A DNA stretch of 64,000 nt from Nitrosomonas sp. Its GTDB lineage: Bacteria > Pseudomonadota > Gammaproteobacteria > Burkholderiales > Nitrosomonadaceae. Shown here piece after piece: positions 8,714-19,080 of this stretch (position 1 is the first letter of the stretch; every line of letters begins with the position of its first letter). Location of the stretch: positions 1 to 64,000 of the forward strand of contig NZ_JALHQJ010000004.1 of the NCBI RefSeq assembly GCF_022842015.1. The letters are read 5' to 3'. The position numbers and the translations under genes are program-made. The notes beneath the pieces are model-generated. The model saw nothing but the letters and a program-made list of their open reading frames with translations. It had not been told where the DNA came from and searched no databases.

Positions 8714-9826
8714 CTAACCAATTCCCACGTCAGAGAATAGTATTGCAAAAATTGCATCTATAATGATGACCACGGTGATGGCAGTCACCACAGAAGCGGT
8801 AGTGCCTTCACCCAAGCTTTCAGTATTGGGTTTGATTCTTAGGCCAAAATGACATGCAATCAATGCTATCACCATTCCACTTACAATACCTTTTCCTAAT
8901 CCCAGCCACAAATTTCCTATTGGTACAGAATCCGGCAGTGCAGTAATGAAATAATGATAGTGCAAGCCCAGCTGTATTTCGGCTGCGACCATGCCGCCTA
9001 ATAAGGCCACTGCACTGGTCCATAGAACGAGGAGTGGCATGGCAATACCAAGACCCAGCACTTTGGGCAATATCAATCGTTGACTATGAGAGATGCCCAT
9101 GACAGTCAAAGCATCCAGTTCCTGAGTTACACGCATAACGCCCAGTTGCGCAGTCATTGCTGAACCCGAGCGACCCGCTACCAGTATTGCCGCCAGCATT
9201 GGGCCAAGTTCGCGAATGATGCTAATTCCCAATATGTTAACTATAAAGATGTCGGCGCCAAATAATTGCAATTGTTTGGATGAAAGATAACTTAATACAA
9301 TCCCAATCAGAAACCCCACCAATGCAGTGATACCCAGCGCCTGTGCGCCAGTCCTGTATAAATTTGCTGAGATTTCACGCCAAGGAATGTAGACAGGATG
9401 CCGGATTAAGTAAATCACATCAAGCATTAATTGACCAATCAATGCGATCAAACCTACGAAATGTTGCCATAAAACTAGCGCTAGTTCTCCTAAGGCAGTG
9501 ACTGGCCATAGTAAATCCCGGTGCTTGGTTTCTAACCGGAGGGGGGGTAACCGTTCTAAGCGTTCAAACATCTTTTCATGTTCGGAACGTAGTTGCAGAT
9601 GCTCTGGGCGCTTTGTTTTCCATGCACGCCAGAGCATGACAGTGCCAGCAGTATCGATTTGTTCAATGCCCGTTAAGTCCCAATAAAGATTCTGATTTTC
9701 AGCCGCACGGGATAGCTCGTTTTCTAGGGGTGTCAACAAGGATTTCAATGCGGTCAAGGTATAGTTGCCCGTCAGGATAATGTGAGGAGAGCCTTCTTTA
9801 GTACAGAGTTGATACCAATGACTCAT
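8714..9826 (-). CDS. MlaE-family permease with N-terminal STAS domain
   Basis: Integral membrane permease of an MCE-type lipid ABC transporter. The first ~100 residues form a STAS-like domain (WDLTGIEQIDTAGTVMLW), as in the fused STAS-MlaE proteins; in E. coli the STAS protein MlaB is separate. The MlaE part has about five to six transmembrane segments and the family blocks IVNILGISIIRELGPMLAAI and GRSGSAMTAQLGVMRVTQE. It opens the operon permease-ATPase-MCE-lipoprotein. Start choice: the ATG at 9826 has GGAAAACC upstream; an ATG at 9877 and a TTG at 9889 in the same frame add 17-21 residues and cannot be excluded. Confidence 0.9.
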   Translation of the reverse strand: MSHWYQLCTKEGSPHIILTGNYTLTALKSLLTPLENELSRAAENQNLYWDLTGIEQIDTAGTVMLWRAWKTKRPEHLQLRSEHEKMFERLERLPPLRLETKHRDLLWPVTALGELALVLWQHFVGLIALIGQLMLDVIYLIRHPVYIPWREISANLYRTGAQALGITALVGFLIGIVLSYLSSKQLQLFGADIFIVNILGISIIRELGPMLAAILVAGRSGSAMTAQLGVMRVTQELDALTVMGISHSQRLILPKVLGLGIAMPLLVLWTSAVALLGGMVAAEIQLGLHYHYFITALPDSVPIGNLWLGLGKGIVSGMVIALIACHFGLRIKPNTESLGEGTTASVVTAITVVIIIDAIFAILFSDVGIG

Positions 9827-10062
9827 GGTTTTCCGAGAGTGATGACTAGATATTAATTTAGACTTGGTCTTATTCATGGAAATTACCAAGCAGATTTAAA
9901 GCCGATCGGGTTATCTAATGCAAGCAGATTCTCGCATCTTAGTTTGGTTGTGCTTATTGCAATCTACGTAAAATAAAGGGTGTTATTGTTATTGTATATG
10001 CATATAGCAATCCAAAGCAGTTTAATCAGATTTGCCATTCTTCCGACAAACATTCAGCAGAT

Positions 10063-11532
10063 TTATTTTGTTTGCGCTATCGTAGCGCGAGCTAATGCCG
10101 GATTATCTAAAAAATAATTCTTAATTCCTAGAAACATCGCGTCTGCCATCTTGCTTTGATAATCTCCACTGCGTAATTTTACTTCTTCTTTGGGATTGCT
10201 GAGGAAAGCGGTTTCCACCAGAATTGAAGGAATATCTGGTGATTTAAGTACTGCAAAACCAGCCTGCTCTACATTTCTTTTGTGTAAGTGATTTATGTTG
10301 CCGAGTTGTATTAACACATATTCAGCCAATTTAACGCTGTCATTGATAGCGGCGTTAAGTGACAAGTCCAGTAGCAATTCTTTGATATCTTTTGATTTTG
10401 ACGTGATGTCAATTCCTCCCATCAAATCACCGTCGACGCTGTTTTCCTTGTCAGCTAGCCAGCTGGCCGTAGTCGAAGTGGCGCCATGTTCAGATAACGT
10501 GAATACCGAAGAGCCATGGGCATGTGACTTTGGATTGGCGTCTGCGTGTATTGACACAAACAAATCGGCATTGGCGCGTCGTGCAATGATTCGTCGTTGC
10601 GGAAGCGAAATATAATGATCGCCATCACGTGTCAGAACAGCCCGCATGTTGGGCTCTTTATCAATTTTTTCCTTAAGCTTTCTGGCAATTGCCAACGTGA
10701 TATCCTTTTCGTAGGTGCCTTGTTTCCCGACTGCGCCAGGATCCTTGCCGCCGTGGCCGGGATCAATTGCTACAATGATAATCCTTGGCACCATACTTTT
10801 GGGTGGCGTCGAATTGGGTTTACGGTTTTGTGCTGCTTGAAAACTGCCGGGTTGTTTAGTTTGGTTTGCTTGTTGAGGTTGGAGTTGGGGTGGTGATGGA
10901 GGAATCAATTGGGCTGGGCTGGGTTTTCGTTTGTTGCTCCCTTGTATTAGAGCGGTAACCAATTTATCCAGAGCATCTGTTTCAAGATCAGCGCTGGCAG
11001 CAGGATGGGCGTGATTGTTCAAATCTATCTTAGCTGCTTTGTGCGGATGATAAATATCCAATATCAATCGATAAGCAAAATTTTCTTTGGGTGGTACAAC
11101 AAATGTGCGTGGAACAACATGCGCTTTTAAATCGAATACCAGCCGGATAACGTGTGGTGTAAACTGACCGATACGAATATTTTGCACAAATGGGTCGATG
11201 GCATCCACCTGCCGGGGCAAGGTATGCAGTATCGGATTAAGCTTGGTATTGTTTAGATCAATAACCACGCGGTGCGGGTTATCCAGCATACTCAGTTCAT
11301 AATCAAGCGGCAGATCGGATTCAAGCGTGATACGCGTGTAGTCAGGGGTCAATCCAACGCGAACGGATTGCACGGTGGCATTCGCAGCCAGAACGGATTG
11401 GCTCAACAACATCCAGCAACAAAAAAAGATTAATATCAGGGACGTCAGAAAACCATGTTTCACGGTAGCATTGCTGCAGTCGCTAAAATATGCAATCAGG
11501 TGTTTTTTTCTGTATTCCAACGTATCAGGCAT
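10063..11532 (-). CDS. amiC: N-acetylmuramoyl-L-alanine amidase AmiC
   Basis: Periplasmic zinc amidase that cuts the stem peptide from MurNAc during septal peptidoglycan splitting. Order: export signal segment (about 29-49), AMIN domain (about 55-155, septal peptidoglycan targeting), a Pro/Gln-rich linker (about 200-245), then the Amidase_3 catalytic domain. Zinc ligands and acid are in AIDPGHGGKDPGA, TYEKDI, FVSIHADAN and VETAFLSNP. The N-terminus before the signal is unusually long; the ATG used overlaps the 3' end of tsaE by 37 bp, and a later start close to the hydrophobic segment is possible. tsaE-amiC is a classic pair. Confidence 0.93.
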   Translation of the reverse strand: MPDTLEYRKKHLIAYFSDCSNATVKHGFLTSLILIFFCCWMLLSQSVLAANATVQSVRVGLTPDYTRITLESDLPLDYELSMLDNPHRVVIDLNNTKLNPILHTLPRQVDAIDPFVQNIRIGQFTPHVIRLVFDLKAHVVPRTFVVPPKENFAYRLILDIYHPHKAAKIDLNNHAHPAASADLETDALDKLVTALIQGSNKRKPSPAQLIPPSPPQLQPQQANQTKQPGSFQAAQNRKPNSTPPKSMVPRIIIVAIDPGHGGKDPGAVGKQGTYEKDITLAIARKLKEKIDKEPNMRAVLTRDGDHYISLPQRRIIARRANADLFVSIHADANPKSHAHGSSVFTLSEHGATSTTASWLADKENSVDGDLMGGIDITSKSKDIKELLLDLSLNAAINDSVKLAEYVLIQLGNINHLHKRNVEQAGFAVLKSPDIPSILVETAFLSNPKEEVKLRSGDYQSKMADAMFLGIKNYFLDNPALARATIAQTK

Positions 11533-12002
11533 TGTTTTCCTGTCTCTGTGCTGCTCCGGATTTGAATATTTCTGCCCGGATCAAGCATGTTAAGAAAGCA
11601 CTGCAGATCAGCTCTTGGCAATAAATCCCCTGCTTTTTCAGGCCATTCCACCAAACAAATAGAATCTGAATTAAAATAATCGCGGAAGCCTGCTTCTTCC
11701 CATTCAGAATAATCATTGAAACGATAAAAATCAAAGTGATACAAGTATAACCCAGAGATTTTGTAGATTTCAACTAAATTATATGTAGGACTTTTGACGA
11801 CATGCGAGTATCCCAGGCCGTGTAAAATACCCCGAGTTAATGTGGTTTTACCGGCGCCTAGATTACCGAACAGATGAATTGTCAAGCCAGAATGCAAGCA
11901 AGTTGCTAATTCTTCACCGAATTTCAGGGTTGCTTTTTCATCGGCAAGATAGTGCGTGAGAATTTGTGCTGATTCAGCATCTGTCGAATGAATGCTATGC
12001 AA
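11496..12002 (-). CDS. tsaE: TsaE, ATPase for tRNA t6A synthesis
   Basis: P-loop ATPase that works with TsaB and TsaD to make threonylcarbamoyladenosine-37 in ANN-reading tRNAs. Walker A is GNLGAGKTTLTRG (about 47-59); SPTYNLVEIY, LYHFDFYRF and LVEWPEKA are further family blocks. Length of 168 residues is standard. The start is TTG: GGAG sits 7 nt upstream of it, and there is no in-frame ATG before the Walker A region. Its first 15 bases overlap the start region of the divergent queG gene. It is co-transcribed with amiC downstream. Confidence 0.94.
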   Translation of the reverse strand: MHSIHSTDAESAQILTHYLADEKATLKFGEELATCLHSGLTIHLFGNLGAGKTTLTRGILHGLGYSHVVKSPTYNLVEIYKISGLYLYHFDFYRFNDYSEWEEAGFRDYFNSDSICLVEWPEKAGDLLPRADLQCFLNMLDPGRNIQIRSSTETGKQCLIRWNTEKNT

Positions 12003-13106
12003 GAGAATACTCCAACAAATAATATATCTGATTATGCAGCCTTTGCCGTTGCCATTAAAACATGGGGCAGGGAGCTAGGCTTTCATGACGTCCGTATCGC
12101 CGATGCTAAAGCGGACATCACCGCGATCGAGTCCAGTTTGTTCGCATGGTTAAACAAAGGATATCACGGTGAAATGGATTATATGGTGAAACATGGCACC
12201 AAACGTACCCGTCCTGCCGAACTTGAACCTGGTACGCTGCGAATTATTTCTGTGTGCATCAATTATGCGCCACCTGCAGTCAAAAATAGCTGGGATGTAA
12301 TTCACTCGGGAGAACGAGCATTTATTTCGCGCTATGCACTGGGACGAGACTATCATAAGGTTCTGCGCTCTCGGTTGCAAAAATTGGCGGATAAAATGAC
12401 AACGGAAGCGGGGCCGTTCAATTACCGGGTTTTTTCTGATAGCGCGCCGGTTATGGAAGTGGCGTGGGCGCAGAAAGCCGGCCTGGGTTGGCGCGGTAAG
12501 CATACTTTGTTGTTGTCACGCCAAGCGGGCTCGATGTTTTTTCTCGGTGAAATGTATACCGATCTACCGCTACCTGTCGATGAGGAAACTGAAAATTATT
12601 GTGGTAGTTGCACCCGATGTATCGATATTTGTCCGACACAGGCTATCGTTGCGCCATATCAGGTTGATGCGCGGCGCTGTATCTCCTACCTGACCATCGA
12701 ATTAAAAGACAGCATTCCGGAGTCGTTACGCCCGCTAATTGGTAATCGTATTTATGGCTGCGATGATTGTCAGTTGGTGTGTCCGTGGAATAAATTTGCC
12801 CAAATTACTAATGAGAATGATTTTCATGTGCGCAATGGATTGGATGATGTGTCGCTGATTGAATTGTTCAGTTGGGATCAACAGACATTCGAAGCTAAAT
12901 TAGCCGGCAGTGCGATTCGTCGTATCGGCCATACGCAGTGGTTACGAAATATTGCGGTCGGTTTAGGAAATGCACCGTATTCTGCGGAAATTGTCCAAGC
13001 GCTGCAAGCACGGCTCGATGATACTTCAGTTTTGGTGCGTGAGCATGTGCAATGGGCGTTACAACAACAGAGTTTGAAAAAAACAGCAACCGAGGAAAAA
13101 ATATGA
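11988..13106 (+). CDS. queG: Epoxyqueuosine reductase QueG
   Basis: Cobalamin- and iron-sulphur-dependent enzyme for the last step of queuosine synthesis in tRNA (epoxyqueuosine to queuosine). 372 residues. The central DUF1730-like part ([27 protein letters not shown]) is followed by two ferredoxin-type clusters, [16 protein letters not shown] and [11 protein letters not shown], and C-terminal HEAT-like helices ([18 protein letters not shown]). The start is either ATG 11988 or ATG 11997; neither has a strong ribosome site, and both lie in or next to the bases that encode the tsaE start on the other strand. purT follows with overlapping stop and start. Confidence 0.95.
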   Translation: MNAMQENTPTNNISDYAAFAVAIKTWGRELGFHDVRIADAKADITAIESSLFAWLNKGYHGEMDYMVKHGTKRTRPAELEPGTLRIISVCINYAPPAVKNSWDVIHSGERAFISRYALGRDYHKVLRSRLQKLADKMTTEAGPFNYRVFSDSAPVMEVAWAQKAGLGWRGKHTLLLSRQAGSMFFLGEMYTDLPLPVDEETENYCGSCTRCIDICPTQAIVAPYQVDARRCISYLTIELKDSIPESLRPLIGNRIYGCDDCQLVCPWNKFAQITNENDFHVRNGLDDVSLIELFSWDQQTFEAKLAGSAIRRIGHTQWLRNIAVGLGNAPYSAEIVQALQARLDDTSVLVREHVQWALQQQSLKKTATEEKI

Positions 13107-14317
13107 TGAATAAACGATCCGCTATCGGCACACCGCTGAGTGCATCAGCGACCAAAGTCATGCTGCTGGGCAGTGGCGAGCTGGGTAAAGAAATCATTAT
13201 CGCGCTGCAGCGATTGGGGGTGGAAACCATTGCAGTAGATCGCTATGCTGATGCGCCTGGGCAACAGGTGGCGCATCGTGCGCATGTGATTAATATGACG
13301 GATGGTCAGGCGTTACGCGCACTGATTGAGCAAGAACGCCCCGACATCATTGTGCCGGAAATTGAAGCGATTGCAACCGATATGCTGTTAGAAATCGAAC
13401 AAGCGGAGATGGCTACTGTAATTCCTACTGCGCGCGCCGCCAAACTGACGATGAATCGTGAGGGAATTCGTTGTCTGGCAGCAGAAAAACTGGGTTTGCC
13501 AACTTCGTCGTATGCGTTTGCCGATAGTCTGGATGAACTGCGCGTAGCAATTAATGGCAAGATTGGTTATCCCTGCATCGTAAAGCCGGTGATGTCCTCT
13601 TCGGGTAAAGGGCAATCGCGCATCGAGAATGCAGATGAAATTGAAACAGCATGGAATTACGCTGCGAGCGGCAGTCGGGTAAATCAAGGGCGGGTAATTG
13701 TCGAGGGCGTGATCCATTTTGATTACGAAATTACGCAACTGACGGTACGTGCACTGGATGCTGACGGTAATGTTAAAACGCATTTCTGTGAGGCGATCGG
13801 CCATGTGCAGGTGCTTGGTGATTATGTCGAAAGCTGGCAACCACAGGGAATGTCACCCATGGCATTGGAACGCGCACGTGAGATTGCTAAAAAAATTACT
13901 GATGATCTGGGTGGTTTTGGTATTTTTGGTGTGGAACTGTTTATCAAGGGTGATGATGTCTGGTTCAGTGAAGTCAGTCCGCGCCCGCATGATACCGGTA
14001 TGGTAACCATGTGCAGCCAGAAACAAAGTGAGTTTGATTTACATGCGCGCGCCATTTTGGGATTGCCTGTGGATGCCACTTTGCTGGCACCGGGTGCCAG
14101 CGCAGTGATTTATGGTCAACTGGAAGCGCAAGGTATTGCATTCTCCGGTGTGGTTGAAGCGCTCAGCGTCCCGCACAGCGATTTACGCTTGTTCGGCAAA
14201 CCAGAATCATTCAAGCGCCGGCGCATGGGCGTTGCGCTGGCAAACGGCGTTAATACGGACGAAGCCCGCAGCCGTGCTAAACTTGCGGCTAGTCGGGTAA
14301 TACCCATCAAAGCATAA
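13103..14317 (+). CDS. purT: Formate-dependent GAR transformylase PurT
   Basis: ATP-grasp enzyme of purine synthesis that makes N-formylglycinamide ribonucleotide from GAR, formate and ATP. From ATG 13103 the protein has 404 residues, close to E. coli PurT (392). Blocks in order: [23 protein letters not shown], the ATP-grasp core [38 protein letters not shown] and a C-terminal [11 protein letters not shown]-like segment (here [12 protein letters not shown]). GAGGA lies about 7 nt before ATG 13103, which overlaps the queG stop; this sets the start against a longer frame opening inside queG. Confidence 0.96.
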   Translation: MMNKRSAIGTPLSASATKVMLLGSGELGKEIIIALQRLGVETIAVDRYADAPGQQVAHRAHVINMTDGQALRALIEQERPDIIVPEIEAIATDMLLEIEQAEMATVIPTARAAKLTMNREGIRCLAAEKLGLPTSSYAFADSLDELRVAINGKIGYPCIVKPVMSSSGKGQSRIENADEIETAWNYAASGSRVNQGRVIVEGVIHFDYEITQLTVRALDADGNVKTHFCEAIGHVQVLGDYVESWQPQGMSPMALERAREIAKKITDDLGGFGIFGVELFIKGDDVWFSEVSPRPHDTGMVTMCSQKQSEFDLHARAILGLPVDATLLAPGASAVIYGQLEAQGIAFSGVVEALSVPHSDLRLFGKPESFKRRRMGVALANGVNTDEARSRAKLAASRVIPIKA

Positions 14318-14353
14318 ATAAACTGAGTAACCAACAATTGAATAAGGAAAATC

Positions 14354-15259
14354 ATGACTATTGAGCAACTCAACGCTAAATACAAACTGACAGGGCAACT
14401 TGAATTTATCGTCGGTAAAGGCGGATTGCCGATGATTCAGGTGAATAGCGCCAAAGCCAAAGCACTGGTTTCAATTCATGCCGGACAAGTGTTGTCGTAT
14501 CAGCCAGTCGGTGAACCGGAAGATGTCATGTTTTTGAGTGAAAAAGCGTATTACCAGGACGGCAAAGCGATCAAAGGCGGTGCACCGATTTGCTGGCCAT
14601 GGTTTGGCGCCGATCCGGAAGGCAAGGGCCCGGGACATGGCTTTGTGCGCAATCGTGCGTGGAATGTCGTGGCAACCGAAGCCATGACAAATGGTGATGT
14701 CAAAGTCACGCTAGGTTTAATAGATACGCCGGACACGCGCGAGATCTGGCCGCAATCGTTCAGTCTGCAGCAAGAAATTATAATTGGCGAAAGTTTGAAT
14801 CTGTCTCTGATCACGCGTAATACCGGCAAAGAAAAATTCTCCATTACGCAAGCGTTTCATACTTATTTTAAAGTGGGGGATATTGCACGGACGAAAGTGC
14901 TTGGTTTGGAAAACTGTGAATATATCGACAAGGCGGGCGGCAGCAATGCACAAAAACAACAATCGGGCGCTGTGACCATCGAATCCGAAGTCGATCGCAT
15001 CTATTTGGATGTGGGAAATACTTTAACAATTGCCGATAGTGCGCTCAATCGACATATTCAGATTACTTCGCAAGGCACTAAAACCGCAGTGGTTTGGAAT
15101 CCCTGGGAAAAAATTTCCAAGGAAATGGCCGATCTGGAAGACGCTGATTACCAGCGCTTGCTGTGCGTTGAAACGACGAATGCTGCGAATGATGTGGTGG
15201 AAGTCGTGCCGGGAGGTGAATGTCGATTAACCGCAGACTATCGGGTGATACGCAGCTAG
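14354..15259 (+). CDS. D-hexose-6-phosphate mutarotase (YeaD-like)
   Basis: Aldose-1-epimerase-like enzyme that interconverts the anomers of glucose-6-phosphate or related hexose phosphates. 301 residues with the family blocks GGAPICWPWFGA, GPGHGFVRNRAW (active His), ITQAFHTYFKVGD and VVWNPWEK followed by CVETTNA. An AAGGAAAATC ribosome site precedes the ATG. It lies 36 bp after purT and may be co-transcribed with queG-purT. Cytoplasmic; no signal peptide. Confidence 0.92.
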   Translation: MTIEQLNAKYKLTGQLEFIVGKGGLPMIQVNSAKAKALVSIHAGQVLSYQPVGEPEDVMFLSEKAYYQDGKAIKGGAPICWPWFGADPEGKGPGHGFVRNRAWNVVATEAMTNGDVKVTLGLIDTPDTREIWPQSFSLQQEIIIGESLNLSLITRNTGKEKFSITQAFHTYFKVGDIARTKVLGLENCEYIDKAGGSNAQKQQSGAVTIESEVDRIYLDVGNTLTIADSALNRHIQITSQGTKTAVVWNPWEKISKEMADLEDADYQRLLCVETTNAANDVVEVVPGGECRLTADYRVIRS

Positions 15260-15274
15260 TCCAGGAAAATGTAC

Positions 15275-15300
15275 ATGATGCAGCGTGCTTTCCGCATCAT
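15275..15300. terminator. Possible stem-loop between convergent genes
   Basis: ATGATGC (15275-15281) pairs with GCATCAT (15294-15300), 12-nt loop, in the 37-bp gap between the mutarotase stop and the ampD stop. There is no T-run, so a terminator role is only suggested by position. Confidence 0.3.
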
Positions 15301-15869
15301 AATAAATGCTGGGCTGCAGTGAAAACTTTCTTGTCGCCAAGCTCTAACGCATATTTGTTCCAATTGAAACAAGATCCCGGATCGGTTTTGCGTCCAGGTG
15401 CGATATCGGAATGTCCGGCAATATGTTGGATGGGGTATTGATTGCATAGGCACTGTGTCAGTGCAGTCAATGATGAATATTGGTTCTCAGTAAACGGTAT
15501 GGTGTCACTGCCTTCGAGTTCTATGCCTAACGAAAAGTCGTTGCATCGCTCTTTCCCTTGCCAACAAGATACACCCGCATGCCAGGCACGTTTAATACAG
15601 GAGACAAATTGAATGATTGCACCATCACGGCGAATGAAAAAATGCGCCGATACTTTCGATCCCTGTAATGATTGATAATAAGGATGTGCTTGCGGGTCGA
15701 GTTGGTTGGTAAACAATTCAATCACGCCATTGCCGCCAAATTGGTTGGGCGGGAGACTGATGTTGTGGATCACCAATAAGCTGATTTTGGTATCCTCTGG
15801 ACGGTCGTCACAGTTAGGGGATGCGATGAATCGAGCGGTATCCAACAAACCGGCGGCATCAATGTGCAT
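15297..15869 (-). CDS. ampD: AmpD, anhydro-MurNAc-L-alanine amidase
   Basis: Cytoplasmic zinc amidase for peptidoglycan recycling; cleaves 1,6-anhydro-MurNAc from the stem peptide. 190 residues, one Amidase_2 domain. Zinc ligands and neighbours are in LVIHNISLPP, RAWHAGVSCW and IAGHSDIAPGRKTDPG, and the GIELEGSD segment is typical of AmpD. N-terminal residues NCDDRP match the NxDxRP entry motif of the family. It is monocistronic and convergent with the mutarotase gene. No ampE or ampG is adjacent. Confidence 0.95.
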   Translation of the reverse strand: MHIDAAGLLDTARFIASPNCDDRPEDTKISLLVIHNISLPPNQFGGNGVIELFTNQLDPQAHPYYQSLQGSKVSAHFFIRRDGAIIQFVSCIKRAWHAGVSCWQGKERCNDFSLGIELEGSDTIPFTENQYSSLTALTQCLCNQYPIQHIAGHSDIAPGRKTDPGSCFNWNKYALELGDKKVFTAAQHLL

Positions 15870-15941
15870 GATAAAATGAGCTGATAATCCTATGATCCTC
15901 CATGGTAGCTTACCTTAACAAAACTTGAAAACCAGAATCGT

Positions 15942-16568
15942 ATGAAGCAGGGCAAATTCATTACATTGGAAGGCATAGACGGTGCGGGTAAATCGACCCA
16001 GTTGGCGTGGATTGTCGAACTATTGCAGCGCGTAGGAAAGTCAGTCGTAGTGACGCGCGAGCCAGGCGGGACGGCTTTGGGCGAACAGTTGCGTGCAATA
16101 CTACTGGACAAGACCATGGCTATGCATGCGGAAACCGAAGCATTGCTGATGTTCGCTGCGCGGCGGGAGCATTTGGATAAAGTCATTCTACCCGTCCTTG
16201 CGCAAGGCCAATGGGTGGTCTCGGATCGCTTCACTGATGCCAGCTTTGCTTATCAGAGCGGTGGCAGGGGATTGGATAGCGATAAACTGGCTATCTTGGA
16301 ACAATGGGTGCAAGGCGGATTGCAACCTGACTTGACGCTTTTTTTCGACGTGCCGGTAGAAATCGGGCAAGAGCGCGTTAGTCAAATCAAGAATAGGGAT
16401 CGTTTTGAGCAAGAACAAGCTGACTTTTTTCAGCGCGTGCGCGCAGCGTATCTGGAGAGAGTAAAGCAGTTTCCTGACCGTATCAGAATCATCGACAGCA
16501 GCCAATCCTTAGCGGGAGTCAAGGACGCGGTTGAACAGACGTTGCAGCCTCTGTTGAATTATGGGTGA
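15942..16568 (+). CDS. tmk: Thymidylate kinase Tmk
   Basis: Phosphorylates dTMP to dTDP. P-loop GIDGAGKST at about residues 10-18, DR(F/Y) motif in [14 protein letters not shown] with GGRGL lid-adjacent residues, and [14 protein letters not shown]. 208 residues, standard length, type as in E. coli. It overlaps the start of holB by 8 bp, the common tmk-holB order in proteobacteria. Confidence 0.96.
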   Translation: MKQGKFITLEGIDGAGKSTQLAWIVELLQRVGKSVVVTREPGGTALGEQLRAILLDKTMAMHAETEALLMFAARREHLDKVILPVLAQGQWVVSDRFTDASFAYQSGGRGLDSDKLAILEQWVQGGLQPDLTLFFDVPVEIGQERVSQIKNRDRFEQEQADFFQRVRAAYLERVKQFPDRIRIIDSSQSLAGVKDAVEQTLQPLLNYG

Positions 16569-17598
16569 TATTTATAGCTGGCAACAGGACATTTGGCAGA
16601 AATTGACGCACAGCCGACAATTCTTGGGGCATGCGTTGTTGCTCAAAGGTAAACCAGGCATCGGCAAATATGATTTTGCGCGCCAACTGGCGAAATCATT
16701 GCTCTGTATCGTACCAAGGACTGATCGCAAGGCTTGTGGGCAATGTTTGAGTTGTGGTTGGTTTGAGCAAAACAGTCATCCTAATTTTTATCCGGTGATA
16801 CCGGAAGCACTTGCTGTCATGTCGGGAGGGAGCGAGAAAGAGGAGGGTGAAGAAAAATCCGGTAGCGCGGCAAGCAAAAAAAGCGTCAGCCAGCAAATCA
16901 GCATCGAGCAGATCCGTAAACTCTCCGATTTTGTTTATCTGACAGGTCATCAAAGCGGTTACAAGATTATTCTGATCTATCCGACGGAAGCGATGAATAC
17001 TGCATCAGCCAATGCATTGCTGAAAAAGCTTGAAGAGCCGCCGGAAAATGTGTTGTTCATCCTGGTCACGCATCAGGCGCAGCATTTGCTGCCGACCCTA
17101 CGCAGCCGCTGTCAACAAATTGCGATGCCAATTCCGGACGTTGAAACCGCTGTTGCTTGGTTGAAACAGCAAGCGGTTGATGATCCCGAAGGTCGCCTCG
17201 CGGGCGCAGGTTATGCACCCTTATCCGCATTGCTGTTGGATAAGGGAGAATATGCGGCGCACTACGAGCAATTCATCCAGCACATTGCCTATCCCAAGCA
17301 ACTGGATCCATTGTCGTTGGCCGGATCGTTGCAGCAAACGAATCTGCCTGCTGTCGTCGATTGGCTGCAAAAATGGTGCTATGATCTGGTCAGTTATCAC
17401 ACCACGGGGAAAATCCGCTACTATTTGAACCAGTTGCCGGCCATTCAAGCGCTAAGCGAACAGATCGATTTGCTTGCGTGCGTGACTTTTACGCGGGAAC
17501 TCAACACCAAACAACAACTGTCGCGTCATCCGCTCAATCCACGTCTGTTTCTGGAGGAAATGTTCATCGCATATGCCGCCCTGATGCGGGGAGAATAA
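16561..17598 (+). CDS. holB: DNA polymerase III delta' subunit HolB
   Basis: Clamp-loader subunit, 345 residues. AAA+ fold with a P-loop-like [11 protein letters not shown] (about 29-39), a zinc module with Cys residues in [18 protein letters not shown], and the sensor region [18 protein letters not shown], which carries the SRC motif downstream in LRSRCQQ. A Glu/Lys/Ser-rich insertion at about 85-112 is unusual but not disruptive. The stop codon directly touches the stop of the convergent GlcG-like gene (no bases between). Confidence 0.94.
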   Translation: MGDIYSWQQDIWQKLTHSRQFLGHALLLKGKPGIGKYDFARQLAKSLLCIVPRTDRKACGQCLSCGWFEQNSHPNFYPVIPEALAVMSGGSEKEEGEEKSGSAASKKSVSQQISIEQIRKLSDFVYLTGHQSGYKIILIYPTEAMNTASANALLKKLEEPPENVLFILVTHQAQHLLPTLRSRCQQIAMPIPDVETAVAWLKQQAVDDPEGRLAGAGYAPLSALLLDKGEYAAHYEQFIQHIAYPKQLDPLSLAGSLQQTNLPAVVDWLQKWCYDLVSYHTTGKIRYYLNQLPAIQALSEQIDLLACVTFTRELNTKQQLSRHPLNPRLFLEEMFIAYAALMRGE

Positions 17599-18120
17599 TT
17601 ACTGCTTCTCAAATGCATCGTCCGCTTTCAAAACTTTCAGTGCCGCGCTGGCGCAGACTTCATCGTATTCAATTCCTGGTGCACCGCCGACGCCGATGCC
17701 ACCCACTACCTCACCGCCGATTTTGATCGGAAAACCGCCGCCCAATAACAGAATGTTTTCATTCATCCGGGTCAAACTTTGTAATTCCGGTTTTTGCGTC
17801 ACCAGGACGGCAAATTTATGCGTCGAATCACGCAAGCTGTTTGCAGTGTAGGCCTTGCGGCGACTGCTATCGAGCGTATGCGGCCCTGCGCCATCGGCCT
17901 TCAATTGTACCTTGAGCAAACCGGATTGATCGACAATGGCCACGCTAACCTTGAATCCATCGTCGTGACATTTTTTGATTGCCGCCATCGCCGCCTGGGT
18001 TGATAATTCCAATGGTAAAACTTTTTGCGAGGGAAAATCCTGCGCTAATATATGTGTAGACGCTGCACACAAAACGAGCGCGGAAATACCGGTTAATAAT
18101 GATTTGAATGTATGAGTCAT
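17599..18120 (-). CDS. GlcG/HbpS-family exported protein
   Basis: 173-residue protein with a Sec signal peptide (about 1-26, ending near ILAQ) and one GlcG/HbpS domain: LSTQAAMAAIKKCHDDGFKVSVAIVD, RKAYTANSLRDST, GGGFPIKIGGEVVGGIGVGGAPG. Members bind haem or cobalamin-like ligands or have unknown roles; exported versions are common in betaproteobacteria. The ATG at 18120 has GAGGA 7 nt upstream. The immediate convergent gene is holB, so context gives no hint of substrate. Confidence 0.85.
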   Translation of the reverse strand: MTHTFKSLLTGISALVLCAASTHILAQDFPSQKVLPLELSTQAAMAAIKKCHDDGFKVSVAIVDQSGLLKVQLKADGAGPHTLDSSRRKAYTANSLRDSTHKFAVLVTQKPELQSLTRMNENILLLGGGFPIKIGGEVVGGIGVGGAPGIEYDEVCASAALKVLKADDAFEKQ

Positions 18121-18205
18121 GATCGAGTCCTCTAGGTCAATTTTCACGGATATACATTAACACGACATGGTGAGATTATCACTGCTTTCAAGTAAAGGTG
18201 ACAAT

Positions 18206-18922
18206 ATGATTACAAAAATGATCGATTATCAGGATGGAAACACAAGTCTGGAAGGGTATCTGGCCTATCATGAAACCGACAAACTAAAGCCTGCTGTGTT
18301 GGTTGCGCATGACTGGAGCGGACGGCGCGAAATGGCGTGTAAAGGAGCGGAAAGCATCGCCGACATGGGCTATGTGGGTTTTGCGCTGGATATGTACGGC
18401 AAAGGCATATTCGGTGCCGATGGTGACGCAGAAAAGAACGGCGCGTTGATGGCGCCGTTTGCCCAGGATCGCGCCCTGCTGCGGCGCAGAATTACTGCTG
18501 CACTGCAAGCCGTGCAGCAACTGCCGCAAGTCGATACCTCAAGAATTGCTGCGATGGGTTATTGTTTTGGCGGCATGTGCGTATTGGAACTGGTGCGCTC
18601 TGGTGCGGATGTGCAAGGCGTGATCAGCGTTCACGGCATTTTCGCGCCCGGCAATGTCGCCAATACAAAAATTACTGCAAAGGTGCTCTGTCTGCACGGC
18701 CACGACGACCCGATGGTGCCGCCGGAACAAGTGCTCGCATTTGAAACTGAAATGACCCAAGCCCAAGTGGATTGGCAGGTGCATGTGTATGGTGGCACGA
18801 TGCACGCTTTCACCAACCCGAAAGCCAATAATCCCAGCTTCGGCACGGTATACAAGGAAGTGGCGGCGAACCGAGCGTATCGTTCGATTGCGAATTTTTT
18901 GGGAGAAATTTTTTCTTCTTAA
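18206..18922 (+). CDS. Dienelactone hydrolase family protein
   Basis: Alpha/beta hydrolase of 238 residues from ATG 18206 (AAAGGTGA upstream). The nucleophile elbow GYCFGGMC has the Cys used by dienelactone hydrolases; the acid is in LHGHDDPMVPPE and the His in GGTMHAFTNP. Most such genomic copies are general carboxylesterases, not true carboxymuconolactone enzymes. No aromatic-degradation gene is nearby. It is divergent from the GlcG-like gene. Confidence 0.9.
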   Translation: MITKMIDYQDGNTSLEGYLAYHETDKLKPAVLVAHDWSGRREMACKGAESIADMGYVGFALDMYGKGIFGADGDAEKNGALMAPFAQDRALLRRRITAALQAVQQLPQVDTSRIAAMGYCFGGMCVLELVRSGADVQGVISVHGIFAPGNVANTKITAKVLCLHGHDDPMVPPEQVLAFETEMTQAQVDWQVHVYGGTMHAFTNPKANNPSFGTVYKEVAANRAYRSIANFLGEIFSS

Positions 18923-19080
18923 TAGGTTTTTAATTTTCTAGGGCTGTCGCGGATACCAACGTAGATATTGGTCTTTTAGCCTATGTCACAAGGCCGTAAG
19001 GTGAAAATAAACTAGACGGTAGTTGGGTTATACGCTGAAAATGTAGCTATTGATTTATTCATAAAAGCTTTCCATAAATT

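Noticed and set aside
18923-19080. Short frame AVADTNVDIGLLAYVTRP after the dienelactone hydrolase gene, as a PIN-domain or transposase relic
   Set aside because: Too short, with no further matching blocks on either side.
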